From: Trabulsiella guamensis ATCC 49490
GTDB lineage: Bacteria > Pseudomonadota > Gammaproteobacteria > Enterobacterales > Enterobacteriaceae
Direction: 5' to 3'
DNA length: 64,000 bases
Assembly: GCF_000734965.1 (NCBI RefSeq)
Contig: NZ_JMTB01000085.1
Coordinates: forward strand, 84,408-148,407
This document shows, piece by piece, positions 55,054-63,511 of the stretch (the stretch's first letter is position 1; each line of letters begins with the position of its first letter). The notes under the pieces were generated by a model, which made no database searches, was not told where the DNA came from, and worked only from the letters and a program-made list of their open reading frames with translations. The position numbers and the translations under genes are program-made.

Positions 55054-55875
55054 TTATTTACTGAGCAGGTTCATCATGTTCCCGGCCATCACCCAGAGCG
55101 CCCGGTTGAGTCTGACATCACTGTCTATCCCGTTAATGGCGCGGGTGTGACTGCGTTTGCCCTTCGCAGTGCGTCCGGGCAGACCGCCTTTCAGCAGGTT
55201 CTCCTGAATCCTCTGGTATATCGTCCACAGGTCATCCCTGCGGTCTTCATAGCGTCGGGGTGTCAGTATCTGTGTTGCGGTGACCGGCTGATGCTCTTCG
55301 CCATAACGGTACGTCAGCGCAGCATTCGCCAGTGCCTCCTGTGCTGGTGGCGGTAACAAAAGCGATTCCATCGCATCGCGCATGTCTTCCACCCGGTCAA
55401 AGACGCTGAGCACGTCGTAGGCCCCTTCAATGACCTTGCTGACGACATCGCCCCGGTGCGGAACTCTGATTTCGCCAAACGACGGACCACAGACCATGCC
55501 GTTGGTGCAGATGGCGCGGAAGTACCCCGGCAGCATCTGGTAACTGGACGAACCGTCGTGCGAATTGAGCAGGATAATTTCCGGTACCTGCGGGCGGTTG
55601 ATTTGCCCGGTACGACGCAGGCGCAGCATATGTTTTGTATGTTCACGTCGGTTCTGATCGCGGACGCGACTCTGGCAGGCAAAGAACGGTTCAAAACCTT
55701 CGCGATGCAGGTTCTCAAGTACGGTGATGGTCGGTATCCAGGTATAGCGGTCTGAACGGGACTCATGCCTGTCGCCCCCGAAGACGCTGGGGACAACCTG
55801 CATCAGTTCTTCACGGGTCAGGGGACGGTCGCGGCGGATCTGGTTCACCCGACCAAAACGGCTGGCTAATCGCAT
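55054..55875 (-). CDS. DUF932 protein (YfjQ/YafZ-like)
   Basis: 273 residues: LASRFGRVNQIRRDRPLTRE at the start, YTWIPTITVLENLHREGFEP, LLNSHDGSSSYQMLPGYFRA and ICTNGMVCG. This is the DUF932 family of phages, plasmids and CP4 islands; function unknown though often near antirestriction genes. ATAAGGAATTAATC precedes the ATG. A hairpin with T-tract lies 32 bp upstream in the same orientation. Confidence 0.9.
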   Translation of the reverse strand: MRLASRFGRVNQIRRDRPLTREELMQVVPSVFGGDRHESRSDRYTWIPTITVLENLHREGFEPFFACQSRVRDQNRREHTKHMLRLRRTGQINRPQVPEIILLNSHDGSSSYQMLPGYFRAICTNGMVCGPSFGEIRVPHRGDVVSKVIEGAYDVLSVFDRVEDMRDAMESLLLPPPAQEALANAALTYRYGEEHQPVTATQILTPRRYEDRRDDLWTIYQRIQENLLKGGLPGRTAKGKRSHTRAINGIDSDVRLNRALWVMAGNMMNLLSK

Positions 55876-55906
55876 GATTAATTCCTTATGGTTGATTTAA
55901 CGGCAT

Positions 55907-55943
55907 AAACAAAAAGGCCACGACCCCGAAGGGAACATGGCCT
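55907..55943 (-). terminator. Intrinsic terminator upstream of the DUF932 gene
   Basis: AGGCCA...TGGCCT outer arms (55915-55920, 55938-55943) with inner CCC/GGG and loop GAA; on the minus strand TTTTTGTTT follows, 32 bp before the DUF932 start codon. Confidence 0.8.
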
Positions 55944-55980
55944 GTTGGTGTGGTTGCTGGTGGTCAGAGCTTGTGGTGAG

Positions 55981-56214
55981 TCAGTGTTGGGGTATACCGT
56001 GGCTGAGCAGATAGCGATTAAGCCATTCCCCTGCGTTGGCTTCAAAATTCCATGCCCGCCAGATTAACTGACTGTCGCGGTCACGGATCACCAGCCGAAA
56101 ATGGCTCCCCTGGTCGTCTTCAATGGTGATGTTGCAGTAAAGTGCCGCCACGGCTTCAGCCTGTTGACGGGTGAAAGGGCCGGGTGGTAACGGCGTATCG
56201 TCAGTGTTTTGCAC
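55981..56214 (-). CDS. DUF905 family protein
   Basis: 77 residues: [60 protein letters not shown]. The DUF905 family (YkfF, YafT neighbours) is common in CP4-type islands; function unknown. The start is GTG at 56214 with AGGA seven bases before it. A hairpin with T-tract lies 22 bp upstream. Confidence 0.82.
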   Translation of the reverse strand: MQNTDDTPLPPGPFTRQQAEAVAALYCNITIEDDQGSHFRLVIRDRDSQLIWRAWNFEANAGEWLNRYLLSHGIPQH

Positions 56215-56236
56215 AGTGCGTTCCTGATAATTGGCA

Positions 56237-56270
56237 CAAAAACAAACGCCCTGCCCGAATGAGCAGAGCG
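56237..56270 (-). terminator. Intrinsic terminator upstream of the DUF905 gene
   Basis: CGCCCTGC/GCAGAGCG arms (56247-56254, 56263-56270) with one mismatch; on the minus strand TTTGTTTTTG follows, ending 22 bp before the GTG start of DUF905. Confidence 0.75.
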
Positions 56271-56346
56271 TGGAGTCGTGTTGGCTAAAAGATTGTTTAC
56301 GGCAGAAGTGTTATTACGGAGGCTGGTTCAGCGAGTATTGCAGACC

Positions 56347-56811
56347 TTACGGGATATCAAACTTCGCCACGCAGCCGTTATCGCCAAATGCCGGTATCAC
56401 TCCGGCAGCACCTTTCAGCGTGAAGACCGCCGGTTTTGCACCAGTGCCGGAAACGATCACACGTTTACCGGTACGCAGCTTGTTCCACGCCCACATAAGG
56501 TTGTCTTCTCCCACGTGAGAGTCGCTTTCGCTGATATTTGCCTCTTCTTCGTTATCAATTTTCATCGTCAGGGTCTGACCGCTGTCCATACTGACCTGAT
56601 GGCCGTTTGCGTCGGTGAAGATGATGGTGACGGCCTGTGAGCCGGAACTGTCGCACGCGAGGTACAGCTGTGACTGTCCCTTGCCGGGGATAGTGTATTC
56701 TGCTGTGCCCTGCGCAAAGCCACTGGTCCAGGTATCGTGGCTACCGAACGCCAGCGCCTGAGCAGAGAAACAGAGTGCGAGGGTAAGAGGCACAATTGTT
56801 CTGAATGACAT
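56347..56811 (-). CDS. Secreted island protein (YfjT-like?)
   Basis: 154 residues: signal peptide MSFRTIVPLTLALCFSAQAL, then a domain of beta-strand character (AEYTIPGKGQSQLYLACDSS, QAVTIIFTDANGHQVSMDSG, FTLKGAAGVIPAFGDNGC). Two or three cysteines could pair in the periplasm. Length and place resemble YfjT of CP4-57, but I cannot confirm homology. AAAGGAAAATTATC precedes the ATG. Follows another secreted protein gene 65 bp upstream. Confidence 0.75.
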   Translation of the reverse strand: MSFRTIVPLTLALCFSAQALAFGSHDTWTSGFAQGTAEYTIPGKGQSQLYLACDSSGSQAVTIIFTDANGHQVSMDSGQTLTMKIDNEEEANISESDSHVGEDNLMWAWNKLRTGKRVIVSGTGAKPAVFTLKGAAGVIPAFGDNGCVAKFDIP

Positions 56812-56875
56812 GATAATTTTCCTTTAATAAACAATAAAAAGCATGGCAGGATTAAGGCTTGATGCAGTAGCTGGA

Positions 56876-57280
56876 TTATTCGCTGACGGTGAAGGTGCCC
56901 TTATCGGTGAATACCCTGGCTTCAAGAAAGCTGCAGTTCACGCCCGGTGGTGCCTGGAGGTATGTGTGGCCGAAATGCCATGTCAAACCGTCAGCAAAAT
57001 GCATCGTGGTGGGGGTAAAGGTAGCCCCCTGCGCCACCCAGCCTTCGAGTCTTTTACCCTGGTATGTGACGGTTCCTTTTGTCAGCAGCGGGCATTTACC
57101 CCTGTTGACGTCAATATTCTTAATCACAACGGTGTCAGTTTTAGCCGTAACGGTGACATTGATACCCTGTATGTTCTTCTGAATATCGACATTAATGATG
57201 TCATTTTCAGTCGCACCGGCAGTTGAGGACAGGGTTGCCAGCAGAATAATGGCTGCAGCAGCGGTATAATATTTAGTCAT
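56876..57280 (-). CDS. Secreted island protein of unknown function
   Basis: 134 residues: signal peptide ending SSTAGA, then a beta-rich domain (VDIQKNIQGINVTVTAKTDT, TVVIKNIDVNRGKCPLLTKG, TYQGKRLEGWVAQGATFTPT, TWHFGHTYLQAPPGVNCSFL). Two cysteines near residues 71 and 115 may form a disulfide. AAGGAACCTTT-type leader (TAAGGAACCTTT) precedes the ATG. It pairs with the next secreted protein downstream; family not recognised. Confidence 0.75.
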   Translation of the reverse strand: MTKYYTAAAAIILLATLSSTAGATENDIINVDIQKNIQGINVTVTAKTDTVVIKNIDVNRGKCPLLTKGTVTYQGKRLEGWVAQGATFTPTTMHFADGLTWHFGHTYLQAPPGVNCSFLEARVFTDKGTFTVSE

Positions 57281-57478
57281 AAAGGTTCCTTAAGACGTGA
57301 CAATTCCTGCGAGTCATCGCATTGATTTTTAATGAAGAAATAACGTAATGACATGAATCCCAATGGATTATGTAACTGAGGGGCTTATCAGGTACAACGA
57401 TGAATATCGATCTGTTCGATCGACGAATTCGATCGTGATGAAGCAAAAACGCTTATCGACAAAAATGAAGATGTTTAT

Positions 57479-58366
57479 CTAACCGAAGAAAAATCCCCAC
57501 AGGGAGCGTGCCGCACGGGCGACGGTGTGCGTAACAGCCTGTAATGCCGAACGGGCCACCTGTGGAAGCGGAGCGAGGTCAATGACCTTATCGATAACCT
57601 CCACCACGGCATCACCAAAGCTGCTGCTGGCGGTGCTGATGATGCTGGTGGTGCGATACCCGTTCTGCAGGTGCGGCACCAGCGGGCTGCGGGCCTGCTT
57701 TGGGAGCCGGGTAATCATGGCCTCCACCAGACGTGACAGACGGTAACGCCCCCTGACGGAGACCGGCAGAATATTCTGCTCAGCAATCCCTAACTGACGA
57801 GCTACCACCTGTTGCTTCCGCGCAATATGCTCCGCCTGCAACGCCGAGGGCTGGGCTGACAGCCAGCACCACTGTTCGGCGGGCTCGGTTTTGTCCACCT
57901 GGTTGAGTACCCACAAGACAGGCGGTACCGGTCCTCTGAACTGTGCAAACACGTCCTGATAAAATTGCTCTTCCACCGCAAATGCGCGGTCATCGGCCTT
58001 GAGTACCCATAGCACCAGGTCCATCTCCGGCAGCATCCGCTGGTACAGCTCACGGTATTCGCCATCGCGGGTAACACTCTCACCCACACCGGGTAAATCC
58101 ACGAGCGTCAGGTAATGCTGACCGAAGCGTAGCCTGACACGCTGTGGCTGACGGGTACAGGCTTCCACCGCATTGACGGCGCAGATTTCGCTGCGAAAAA
58201 GCGCGTTACACAGTGAGGATTTACCGACGCCGGTTTTGCCCATGATGCCAATCACCGGCTCACAGGTGACCAGGCGGTTAAGCTCCTGCAGTAAATGCTG
58301 GCGCAGTGCATGTGGGTAACGCCGGAGATGACGACGGATAAGGGCGTAGCCTGAGGGATGTTTCAT
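57479..58366 (-). CDS. YeeP/YfjP-family GTPase of the CP4-like island
   Basis: 295 residues, TrmE-Era-EngA-like GTPase. G1 GIMGKTGVGKSSLCNALF near residue 42, G3 LVDLPGVGES near 90, G4 WVLNQVDKTEP near 145, and a hydrophobic tail (VARAARSLWGFFFG). ATG at 58366 follows AGAGGCCGAT; the longer frame starts inside a terminator hairpin and was rejected. These GTPases recur in CP4 islands; function unknown. Confidence 0.88.
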   Translation of the reverse strand: MKHPSGYALIRRHLRRYPHALRQHLLQELNRLVTCEPVIGIMGKTGVGKSSLCNALFRSEICAVNAVEACTRQPQRVRLRFGQHYLTLVDLPGVGESVTRDGEYRELYQRMLPEMDLVLWVLKADDRAFAVEEQFYQDVFAQFRGPVPPVLWVLNQVDKTEPAEQWCWLSAQPSALQAEHIARKQQVVARQLGIAEQNILPVSVRGRYRLSRLVEAMITRLPKQARSPLVPHLQNGYRTTSIISTASSSFGDAVVEVIDKVIDLAPLPQVARSALQAVTHTVARAARSLWGFFFG

Positions 58367-58380
58367 ATCGGCCTCTGAAT

Positions 58381-58408
58381 GAAAAAAGGCCATCCGGAGG
58401 GGATGACC
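58381..58408 (-). terminator. Intrinsic terminator upstream of the GTPase gene
   Basis: AGGCCATCC/GGATGACCT arms (58387-58395, 58400-58408) around GGAGG; on the minus strand TTTTTTCATTC follows, 15 bp before the GTPase start codon. Confidence 0.8.
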
Positions 58409-58462
58409 TGTTGAAGTAAAACGGGAGGGAATTCAGTATGGTGATATATAACTGAGATTTTT

Positions 58463-59437
58463 TTAGTTTTTCTGATTCAGCTCAGCCCAGGTTTTTTCTA
58501 TCAAATATTCAATGACATCAGCCCTGTTGCGGTTAAAACGCTTCTCCAGTTTGACCAGCGTATTTTTAGCGCCTGGAGAAATACGAATATTAATCGGTGC
58601 CTTATCAGCAACTTTCTTACGATGTTTCGTGTTTGCGTAGCGTTTTCGAAGTCTGCTGAGGAAGAGTTCTTTTTGTGCCCATTCGGCATCCCATAACTCA
58701 AAGAGTACAGGTATTGCGTATTTCTGAATTGCAGGGTGAAAGCTGTCACTTTCAAATTCTGAAAGGAGTGTTCTGTGTGTTTCAATCTGCTTCCAGGTAA
58801 ACGCAAGCATTTCCGCATTTGCGTCAGACAACCAAGAAAATGTGGTGCCGATATTTTCTTTTATTCTTAAATATTGACTCCGAATGCGAGCAATTTCACC
58901 CAGTTTTTCTTCCGGGCTGGCAGGTATTAAATCCAGCAGGTAAATACTTGCCAGATAACATTGTGATGTATTGTCCGGTGTGGTGACAGGGAGGTCACAA
59001 CGATTCAACTTCTCTTTGTCATCACCTGTTTTTTTACGTTTATCTATCCGCGTATCGGATGCGATTTTTGAAATAATATCTTCACTGGTGTAGTTTTTAT
59101 ATAGCGACAACCACAAGAAAAGATATGCATATTCATCACCCTTAGTCCATTCCAGACAGGATTCGTTGACGGCAGCATGGGTGTAATCATTGAGTGTATT
59201 TAATACAAATTGCTGTGGCGAAGTTGGATTATTGTTCTTGTATGGATTTTTCTTTCCATCATTTTTATCTTTTTTTTCTTTCTCCTCCTGACTAATCAGT
59301 GTGGCGATTCTTGTATTTAACTTGTCTATAGCGCCTTTACCGGAAAAAACATAGTTACGGGCATCATCTAAATACCCCATACACCAGAGAAGATAGACTC
59401 CTTCTCTGATGGACTTCACTTCAACGCCTCTGTGCAT
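58463..59437 (-). CDS. Ribbon-helix-helix DNA-binding island protein, 324 residues
   Basis: A long N-terminal helical region (residues 1-275, charged linker EEKEKKDKNDGKKNPYKNNN near 50) precedes a C-terminal ribbon-helix-helix domain: APINIRISPGAKNTLVKLEK then RFNRNRADVIEYLIEKTWAE. RHH domains bind DNA as dimers, so it is probably a regulator or partition-like protein. AGAGGGATCCGG precedes the ATG. Direct repeats overlapping its promoter suggest autoregulation. Low G+C for the island. Family otherwise not recognised. Confidence 0.7.
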   Translation of the reverse strand: MHRGVEVKSIREGVYLLWCMGYLDDARNYVFSGKGAIDKLNTRIATLISQEEKEKKDKNDGKKNPYKNNNPTSPQQFVLNTLNDYTHAAVNESCLEWTKGDEYAYLFLWLSLYKNYTSEDIISKIASDTRIDKRKKTGDDKEKLNRCDLPVTTPDNTSQCYLASIYLLDLIPASPEEKLGEIARIRSQYLRIKENIGTTFSWLSDANAEMLAFTWKQIETHRTLLSEFESDSFHPAIQKYAIPVLFELWDAEWAQKELFLSRLRKRYANTKHRKKVADKAPINIRISPGAKNTLVKLEKRFNRNRADVIEYLIEKTWAELNQKN

Positions 59438-59464
59438 CCGGATCCCTCTGATAAATAATGTATG

Positions 59465-59500
59465 ATTTACAACGACAAGTATACATGGAATTTACAACGA
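59465..59500. repeat. Two direct repeats ATTTACAACGA in front of the RHH gene
   Basis: ATTTACAACGA occurs at 59465-59475 and 59490-59500, 25 bp apart, with a TATACT -10-like hexamer (minus strand, near 59477-59482) between them. Direct repeats are typical operators for ribbon-helix-helix repressors. Confidence 0.55.
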
Positions 59501-60532
59501 AAAAAATGATGTATTACGCAATGTTTGATAGTTCATTCAGACTTATCTCTTACTGGTTTGATGTGTTTTTAAGATTGTTTTATGCTTGCTTACACATGTC
59601 TATCACGATTATTTTCGTGTGATTCAGGACGGATATCACGCAATTTATATTCATTTAAAACAATAAAAAACAATGAGTTATGCCATGATTATTGTTTTGT
59701 TCATAAGTATCTGTTATTGGTTTTTCGTACAAAATCACAGATTGCTATAGTAATGCAAAACATTTCTTCCCCGTGTACGTCTACTGTGGGGGCTTCCCTG
59801 GCAGGTGCATAATGGCGAACACAGTCTGGAATACGTCGGGGTGCGATGATTTAAGGAAGCTGGGTGCAGAGGATTTTGCTTCGCTGACAGTGTCAGTGAT
59901 TTCATTTTTTACGCCGCCCTGTAATTATACGAAACGTTACCCTCACAGGTTCCGGCACCGGCGTAGCCGTTGTGCCAATATAAGTGACCAGAGGTGGAAC
60001 ACCCATCACTCTGCTGTCAGAGTGGTGAATATAAACTACTCTGAGGTACAGAGGAGTGAACGCAGTGAACGACATCCTCAGAGCGTATTATCGTAAGTGA
60101 CGGTAAGGTGTGCGTAGCATAATACCTGCCCGGCAGCTTACGGGAATGCGCGGTGATGTTAATCAGGTGCAGCCGGAATAAAAAAGTGATCTCCCGGACG
60201 ACGTGTATCTGCAGAAATACATCAGGACTGAAGACGAGTAGCCGGAGACTGAATGAAATTCTCAAAATAAATTGATTTAGGTTATTAGTGTTATTTTATA
60301 AAGAAAGCCTCCAACACTCCCCACCCAATTACCCACTCCAGCGAGATATCCATCCGCAGAGTTTAGCCGTATACACTCAGCGTGCTTAATCTCTTCACGC
60401 TGATAATACTCTGCTGACGGTATCAGTGACGGCGTTAAGCATGAACCTGCCGGATAACCTGATTAACTCCACGTAGTAAAAAATAACACGCCGCTGTAAT
60501 CCCATGACCAGTATTCATCACGGGATAACATC
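59501..60532. other. One-kilobase region without a convincing gene; three consecutive hairpins
   Basis: No ORF has a good ribosome site or family resemblance. Between 59954 and 60083 lie three hairpins in a row: GGCAC-CGGC-GTA-GCCG-TT-GTGCC (59954-59976), CACTCTG-CTGT-CAGAGTG (60007-60024), and CTCTGAGG/CCTCAGAG arms (60039-60046, 60076-60083) enclosing the direct repeat GTGAACG. This looks like structured RNA or a replication/regulatory region of the island rather than a gene. Confidence 0.4.
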
Positions 60533-61117
60533 ATGCTTCACAATACTAACCGAAACCACGTACCCGATAATTCGCTGCAGAACGTTTTATTCAACCATCA
60601 GAACCAGCTCTTTGAATGCTACTCAAAACTCTTAATGCTGCGGGTGGATTTTGCTTACCGCCAGAATAGTGATTCATTTAACGCCGCTGACGTAAATCAA
60701 CTGGTCGCCGATATGATCTGGCTGACGGAGCAATGTACGACGCTATCCGGGCTGGTGGGTTATGCCTGGGTACTGGAATACACAGAAGACCACCGTTACC
60801 ACATACATGCTGCGTTTTATCTCAACGGTCAGCGTCACAGGAAGGTCTGGTGCTTCTGGGAGGCCATTCATTCGCTGTGGGAAGTCATCACGGACGGAGA
60901 AGGCTATGCGCACCGCTGTGAGCCTAAGGGACACTACAGGGTACGGGGAGAGCGTGTTATCAGCTTTTCCGACAACAGAGGCCGTCAGGGTATGACGTTT
61001 ATTCTGAGCTACCTGGGGAAACAGTCTCAACGCACAGAGCGGCGTATTTACCGCGTCAGCACAGTCCCGACACCAGCAGTCAGTGGCAGACGTCGCAGGT
61101 GTGCCATCAGCGAATAA
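60533..61117 (+). CDS. Inovirus Gp2-like (YfjJ/YagK) protein
   Basis: 194 residues containing LMLRVDFAYRQNSDSFNA, GLVGYAWVLEYTEDHRYHIH, AAFYLNGQRHRKVWCFWEAI and GMTFILSYLGKQSQRTERR. This is the inovirus Gp2/YfjJ/YagK family, with an Asp near the HIHAAFY segment recalling Rep (HUH-like) folds: the motif His-x-His-hydrophobic (YHIHAAFY) is present. Such proteins may start rolling-circle replication or act in island maintenance. It lies upstream of AlpA. Confidence 0.8.
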   Translation: MLHNTNRNHVPDNSLQNVLFNHQNQLFECYSKLLMLRVDFAYRQNSDSFNAADVNQLVADMIWLTEQCTTLSGLVGYAWVLEYTEDHRYHIHAAFYLNGQRHRKVWCFWEAIHSLWEVITDGEGYAHRCEPKGHYRVRGERVISFSDNRGRQGMTFILSYLGKQSQRTERRIYRVSTVPTPAVSGRRRRCAISE

Positions 61118-61205
61118 AAAATTACTCCCGTGCTTCATCGTTTGAAGAAGTCTGCACCATTCGAATCCCTGACTTCTTCTCCCTTACCACCAACGGAGAA
61201 AAACG

Positions 61206-61412
61206 ATGACCGCCCCAACCAGCATTCTTAACGACAAGTTCGTCGATATGGCATTCATTACGCAACTCACTGGCTTAACCGATAAATGGTTTTACAAACT
61301 GATTTCATTGGGTGAATTCCCTAAACCCATTAAGCTGGGGAGAAGCTCTCGCTGGCTTGAAAGCGAAGTGGAAGCCTGGCTACAGCAACGTATCACTGCC
61401 TCACGGGGCTGA
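61206..61412 (+). CDS. alpA: AlpA-family prophage/island regulator
   Basis: 68 residues, MerR-type winged helix: DKFVDMAFITQLTGLTDKWF, YKLISLGEFPKPIKLGRSSR, WLESEVEAWLQQRI. AlpA activates the integrase gene of CP4-57 and so drives excision. GGAGAAAAACG precedes the ATG. Its presence implies an integrase gene regulated by it beyond the window. Confidence 0.92.
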   Translation: MTAPTSILNDKFVDMAFITQLTGLTDKWFYKLISLGEFPKPIKLGRSSRWLESEVEAWLQQRITASRG

Positions 61413-61681
61413 CCACGATGTGACCGGGGAATATCCCTCCCGCCGGACATACGCTAAATGCCAGCACTGGTGCTGTGGCGCAACGCCCTGTCCGTTCTGC
61501 TACCGAATTACCCCAAATACCATGACGCTGAGACCAGGCTATCTGCAGCCATTCGCCTGACCGCTACCCGCGTCTCACTCCTGTATCCCCGACTTAACAT
61601 CCCTCATCCGCCAGATACCAACAGAGCGGCTCTCCACGGGAGGGCTTAAGCCTGCGTGGTGTCTGTAAAAGGATCAATACT
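61413..61681 (+). other. Structured leader between alpA and the zinc-ribbon genes
   Basis: No accepted gene. It contains GGGGAATATCCC (near 61425-61436) and the palindrome CCAGCACTGGTGCTG with TGG (near 61461-61478), both able to form hairpins. Such a layout is seen before island zinc-ribbon genes and recalls the C4-type antisense RNA of P1-like phages, but I cannot confirm that. A 63-codon ORF at 61458 lacks a ribosome site. Confidence 0.3.
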
Positions 61682-62074
61682 ATGACGATTTACGCCAAAT
61701 CTTTTATCGCGCTTGACGGCAATCAGCGCCTCACGGGCGCAACCACTGCCCAGCTTTACCCTTACGACCGCTACTCCTGCCATCTTTGCGGCAGCGCCCT
61801 GGTCTTCCACCCTGAATGGGGTACTAACCGTCCGTGGTTCGGGCACACATGGGAAGACCTGACGGAGAACGGACGTCACCATTGCCCGTATGTGAACCCT
61901 GAGCCAAAGGAAGCGCGGCGGATACGCATGCTGCGTCGCTACGTACCGGATGTACTCCCGGTAGTACGTAAGGCCGACTGGCACTGTTCGGAGTGCAATA
62001 GCCACTACCACGGTGAACGGTACTGCATGACATGTCGTACCGGCGACCACAGCCAGGAACATCGCGCAGAATGA
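61682..62074 (+). CDS. Island zinc-ribbon protein 1
   Basis: 130 residues with two metal sites: YSCHLCGSALVFHPEWGTNR near residue 32 and HHCPYVNPEPKEARR, then DWHCSECNSHYHGERYCMTC (C-x2-C and C-x2-C) near 100. AAGGATCAATACT precedes the ATG. It shares general layout with the next gene and both follow alpA, so they look like diverged paralogues of a known island family (putative zinc ribbon). Nucleic-acid binding is an inference. Confidence 0.78.
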   Translation: MTIYAKSFIALDGNQRLTGATTAQLYPYDRYSCHLCGSALVFHPEWGTNRPWFGHTWEDLTENGRHHCPYVNPEPKEARRIRMLRRYVPDVLPVVRKADWHCSECNSHYHGERYCMTCRTGDHSQEHRAE

Positions 62075-62125
62075 GCCTGCATCCTCTGGCTCTTGCTATC
62101 GCGACAACATTACAGGATTTGCACC

Positions 62126-62560
62126 ATGCAATTTCGCACTATTCGTACCGCCCTTGACCACGAGGGCGAAGTCATTCACACCAGAGACTTAACCCCACGT
62201 TCACGGGGTCGCTGGTACTGTCGTTCCTGCAACAATCCCCTGCGTCTGCACTGGACGCATGACTGCGGCGGTTATTTTGAACATGACCTGGAAGAGTCTG
62301 AAGAACGTGGGTTAAAGCATTGTGCATATAGGGTCATTTCCCAGGATAAACCGGTATCAGCCTTTGATCAGGCAGTGAATGCACTGATGGAACGTGATGA
62401 TGCGCACGCCACAGAGCCCTCAAAAAAGGATTATTTCTGCGTGCTCTGTCAGCGAGAATATTATGGTCTCCGGTGTTGCCCGGTGTGCAGACAGCACATA
62501 TACAGCACGGAAATGAAAGACCTTGATCCCCTGGCGCGACCAGTGACGTTTGCAAAATGA
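62126..62560 (+). CDS. Island zinc-ribbon protein 2
   Basis: 144 residues: WYCRSCNNPLRLHWTHDCGG near residue 30, HCAYRVISQD, and YFCVLCQREYYGLRCCPVCR near 115. The same order of an N-terminal ribbon, a histidine/aspartate-rich middle (YFEHDLEESEERGLKHCAY) and a C-terminal double C-x2-C occurs in the preceding gene. ATG at 62126 has AGGATTTGCACC upstream; the longer frame starts without a site. Confidence 0.78.
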   Translation: MQFRTIRTALDHEGEVIHTRDLTPRSRGRWYCRSCNNPLRLHWTHDCGGYFEHDLEESEERGLKHCAYRVISQDKPVSAFDQAVNALMERDDAHATEPSKKDYFCVLCQREYYGLRCCPVCRQHIYSTEMKDLDPLARPVTFAK

Positions 62561-62613
62561 AACCGGTTGGCAGCCTTCTTTTCCGCCAGCAGTGACCCCG
62601 CTATAATCCCGGC

Positions 62614-63234
62614 ATGAAAAATACGTATACCCCTTTATCACCTGACCAGACCATCACCGACCTGGCGCACTTTGCCTGGTGCGCACTGGTGGGATTACGT
62701 CTGGCGCAGCAGGAGGGCCAGGCGCTTTCACCACTGACCATTCATTCCTTCCTGTTACGCTGGCTTGCAACCGCACAGAAACAACGGCGTTTCCCCCGCT
62801 CTGTGGCAGCGGATATTGACAGCCTTTTGCGTCTGGGGCGGCAGAAAGGTCCCGGTGCCCTGCTGCATGAACGGCTTGCGTATTTGTGGCAGAACTGCTG
62901 TGGTGACCTTTCTCAGCAGTCTGACCTGCTCCGGCTGACGCATGCCATCGAAACGCTGAAATCACAGGGCTGGCTCAATGCAGTGGTGGCAGACGATGAA
63001 TGGGCACCGGAAGCCCTGTATGCTGAATATGCAGATGTGGCGGCATTGCTGGTAAGGAAGTCGGAGTTGCTGCGCCATTTTACGGAAGAAGGGCAACAGT
63101 CTTCGCCAGTGGATTTTCTTGTTGTCGGGGACTGTCGCAGGGTGGGCGATGTGTTTGATGCGCGTGAACTGCCTTACATGCTCAGGGAACAACATACCGG
63201 CTGGTGTATCCTTACGCTGGTGCCAGTAAGATAG
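62614..63234 (+). CDS. DUF2913-type protein
   Basis: 206 residues: TITDLAHFAWCALVGLRLAQ, HSFLLRWLATAQKQRRFPRS, LLHERLAYLWQNCCGDLSQQ and a C-terminal Asp-rich part. This resembles the DUF2913 family as I remember it, of unknown function. TATAAT lies at 62602-62607, so close to the ATG that a transcript from it would be leaderless; no Shine-Dalgarno is present. Confidence 0.6.
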   Translation: MKNTYTPLSPDQTITDLAHFAWCALVGLRLAQQEGQALSPLTIHSFLLRWLATAQKQRRFPRSVAADIDSLLRLGRQKGPGALLHERLAYLWQNCCGDLSQQSDLLRLTHAIETLKSQGWLNAVVADDEWAPEALYAEYADVAALLVRKSELLRHFTEEGQQSSPVDFLVVGDCRRVGDVFDARELPYMLREQHTGWCILTLVPVR

Positions 63235-63511
63235 CAGGAAGTTGTTCGGGGGAGACTCACTGACGATCTCACACTGAGGAGACAATGAAGCCCTTCAGGA
63301 TCAATCAGACTGATACTGTTTTCAAAACCACATTTTCATTAGCGTAATTCGGCATTTCACTAAGAATAATCCACATAACCCAGAAAAAACGTCTGATTTT
63401 CAGAATAACGCGGGTATTTTCTGATAGAAATTATACAGCCTAATCCATTACATTAGTCCGGTTATTCCACTTTGAAACAAACAATGTCCTTACGTAAGGA
63501 GTTATGTCGAA
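63235..63511. other. Upstream region of the TpsB-type transporter gene
   Basis: 277 bp, A+T-rich from 63300, no gene seen. It should contain the promoter of the transporter gene; TTACATTAGTCCGGTTATTCC near 63448-63468 is a possible part. Confidence 0.35.

Noticed and set aside
59582..59812. 76-codon plus-strand ORF
   Set aside because: No ribosome site, low-complexity A+T start and no resemblance to any family.
61413..61681. Firm call of a C4 antisense RNA
   Set aside because: The position and hairpins fit, but I cannot verify the consensus without a covariance search.
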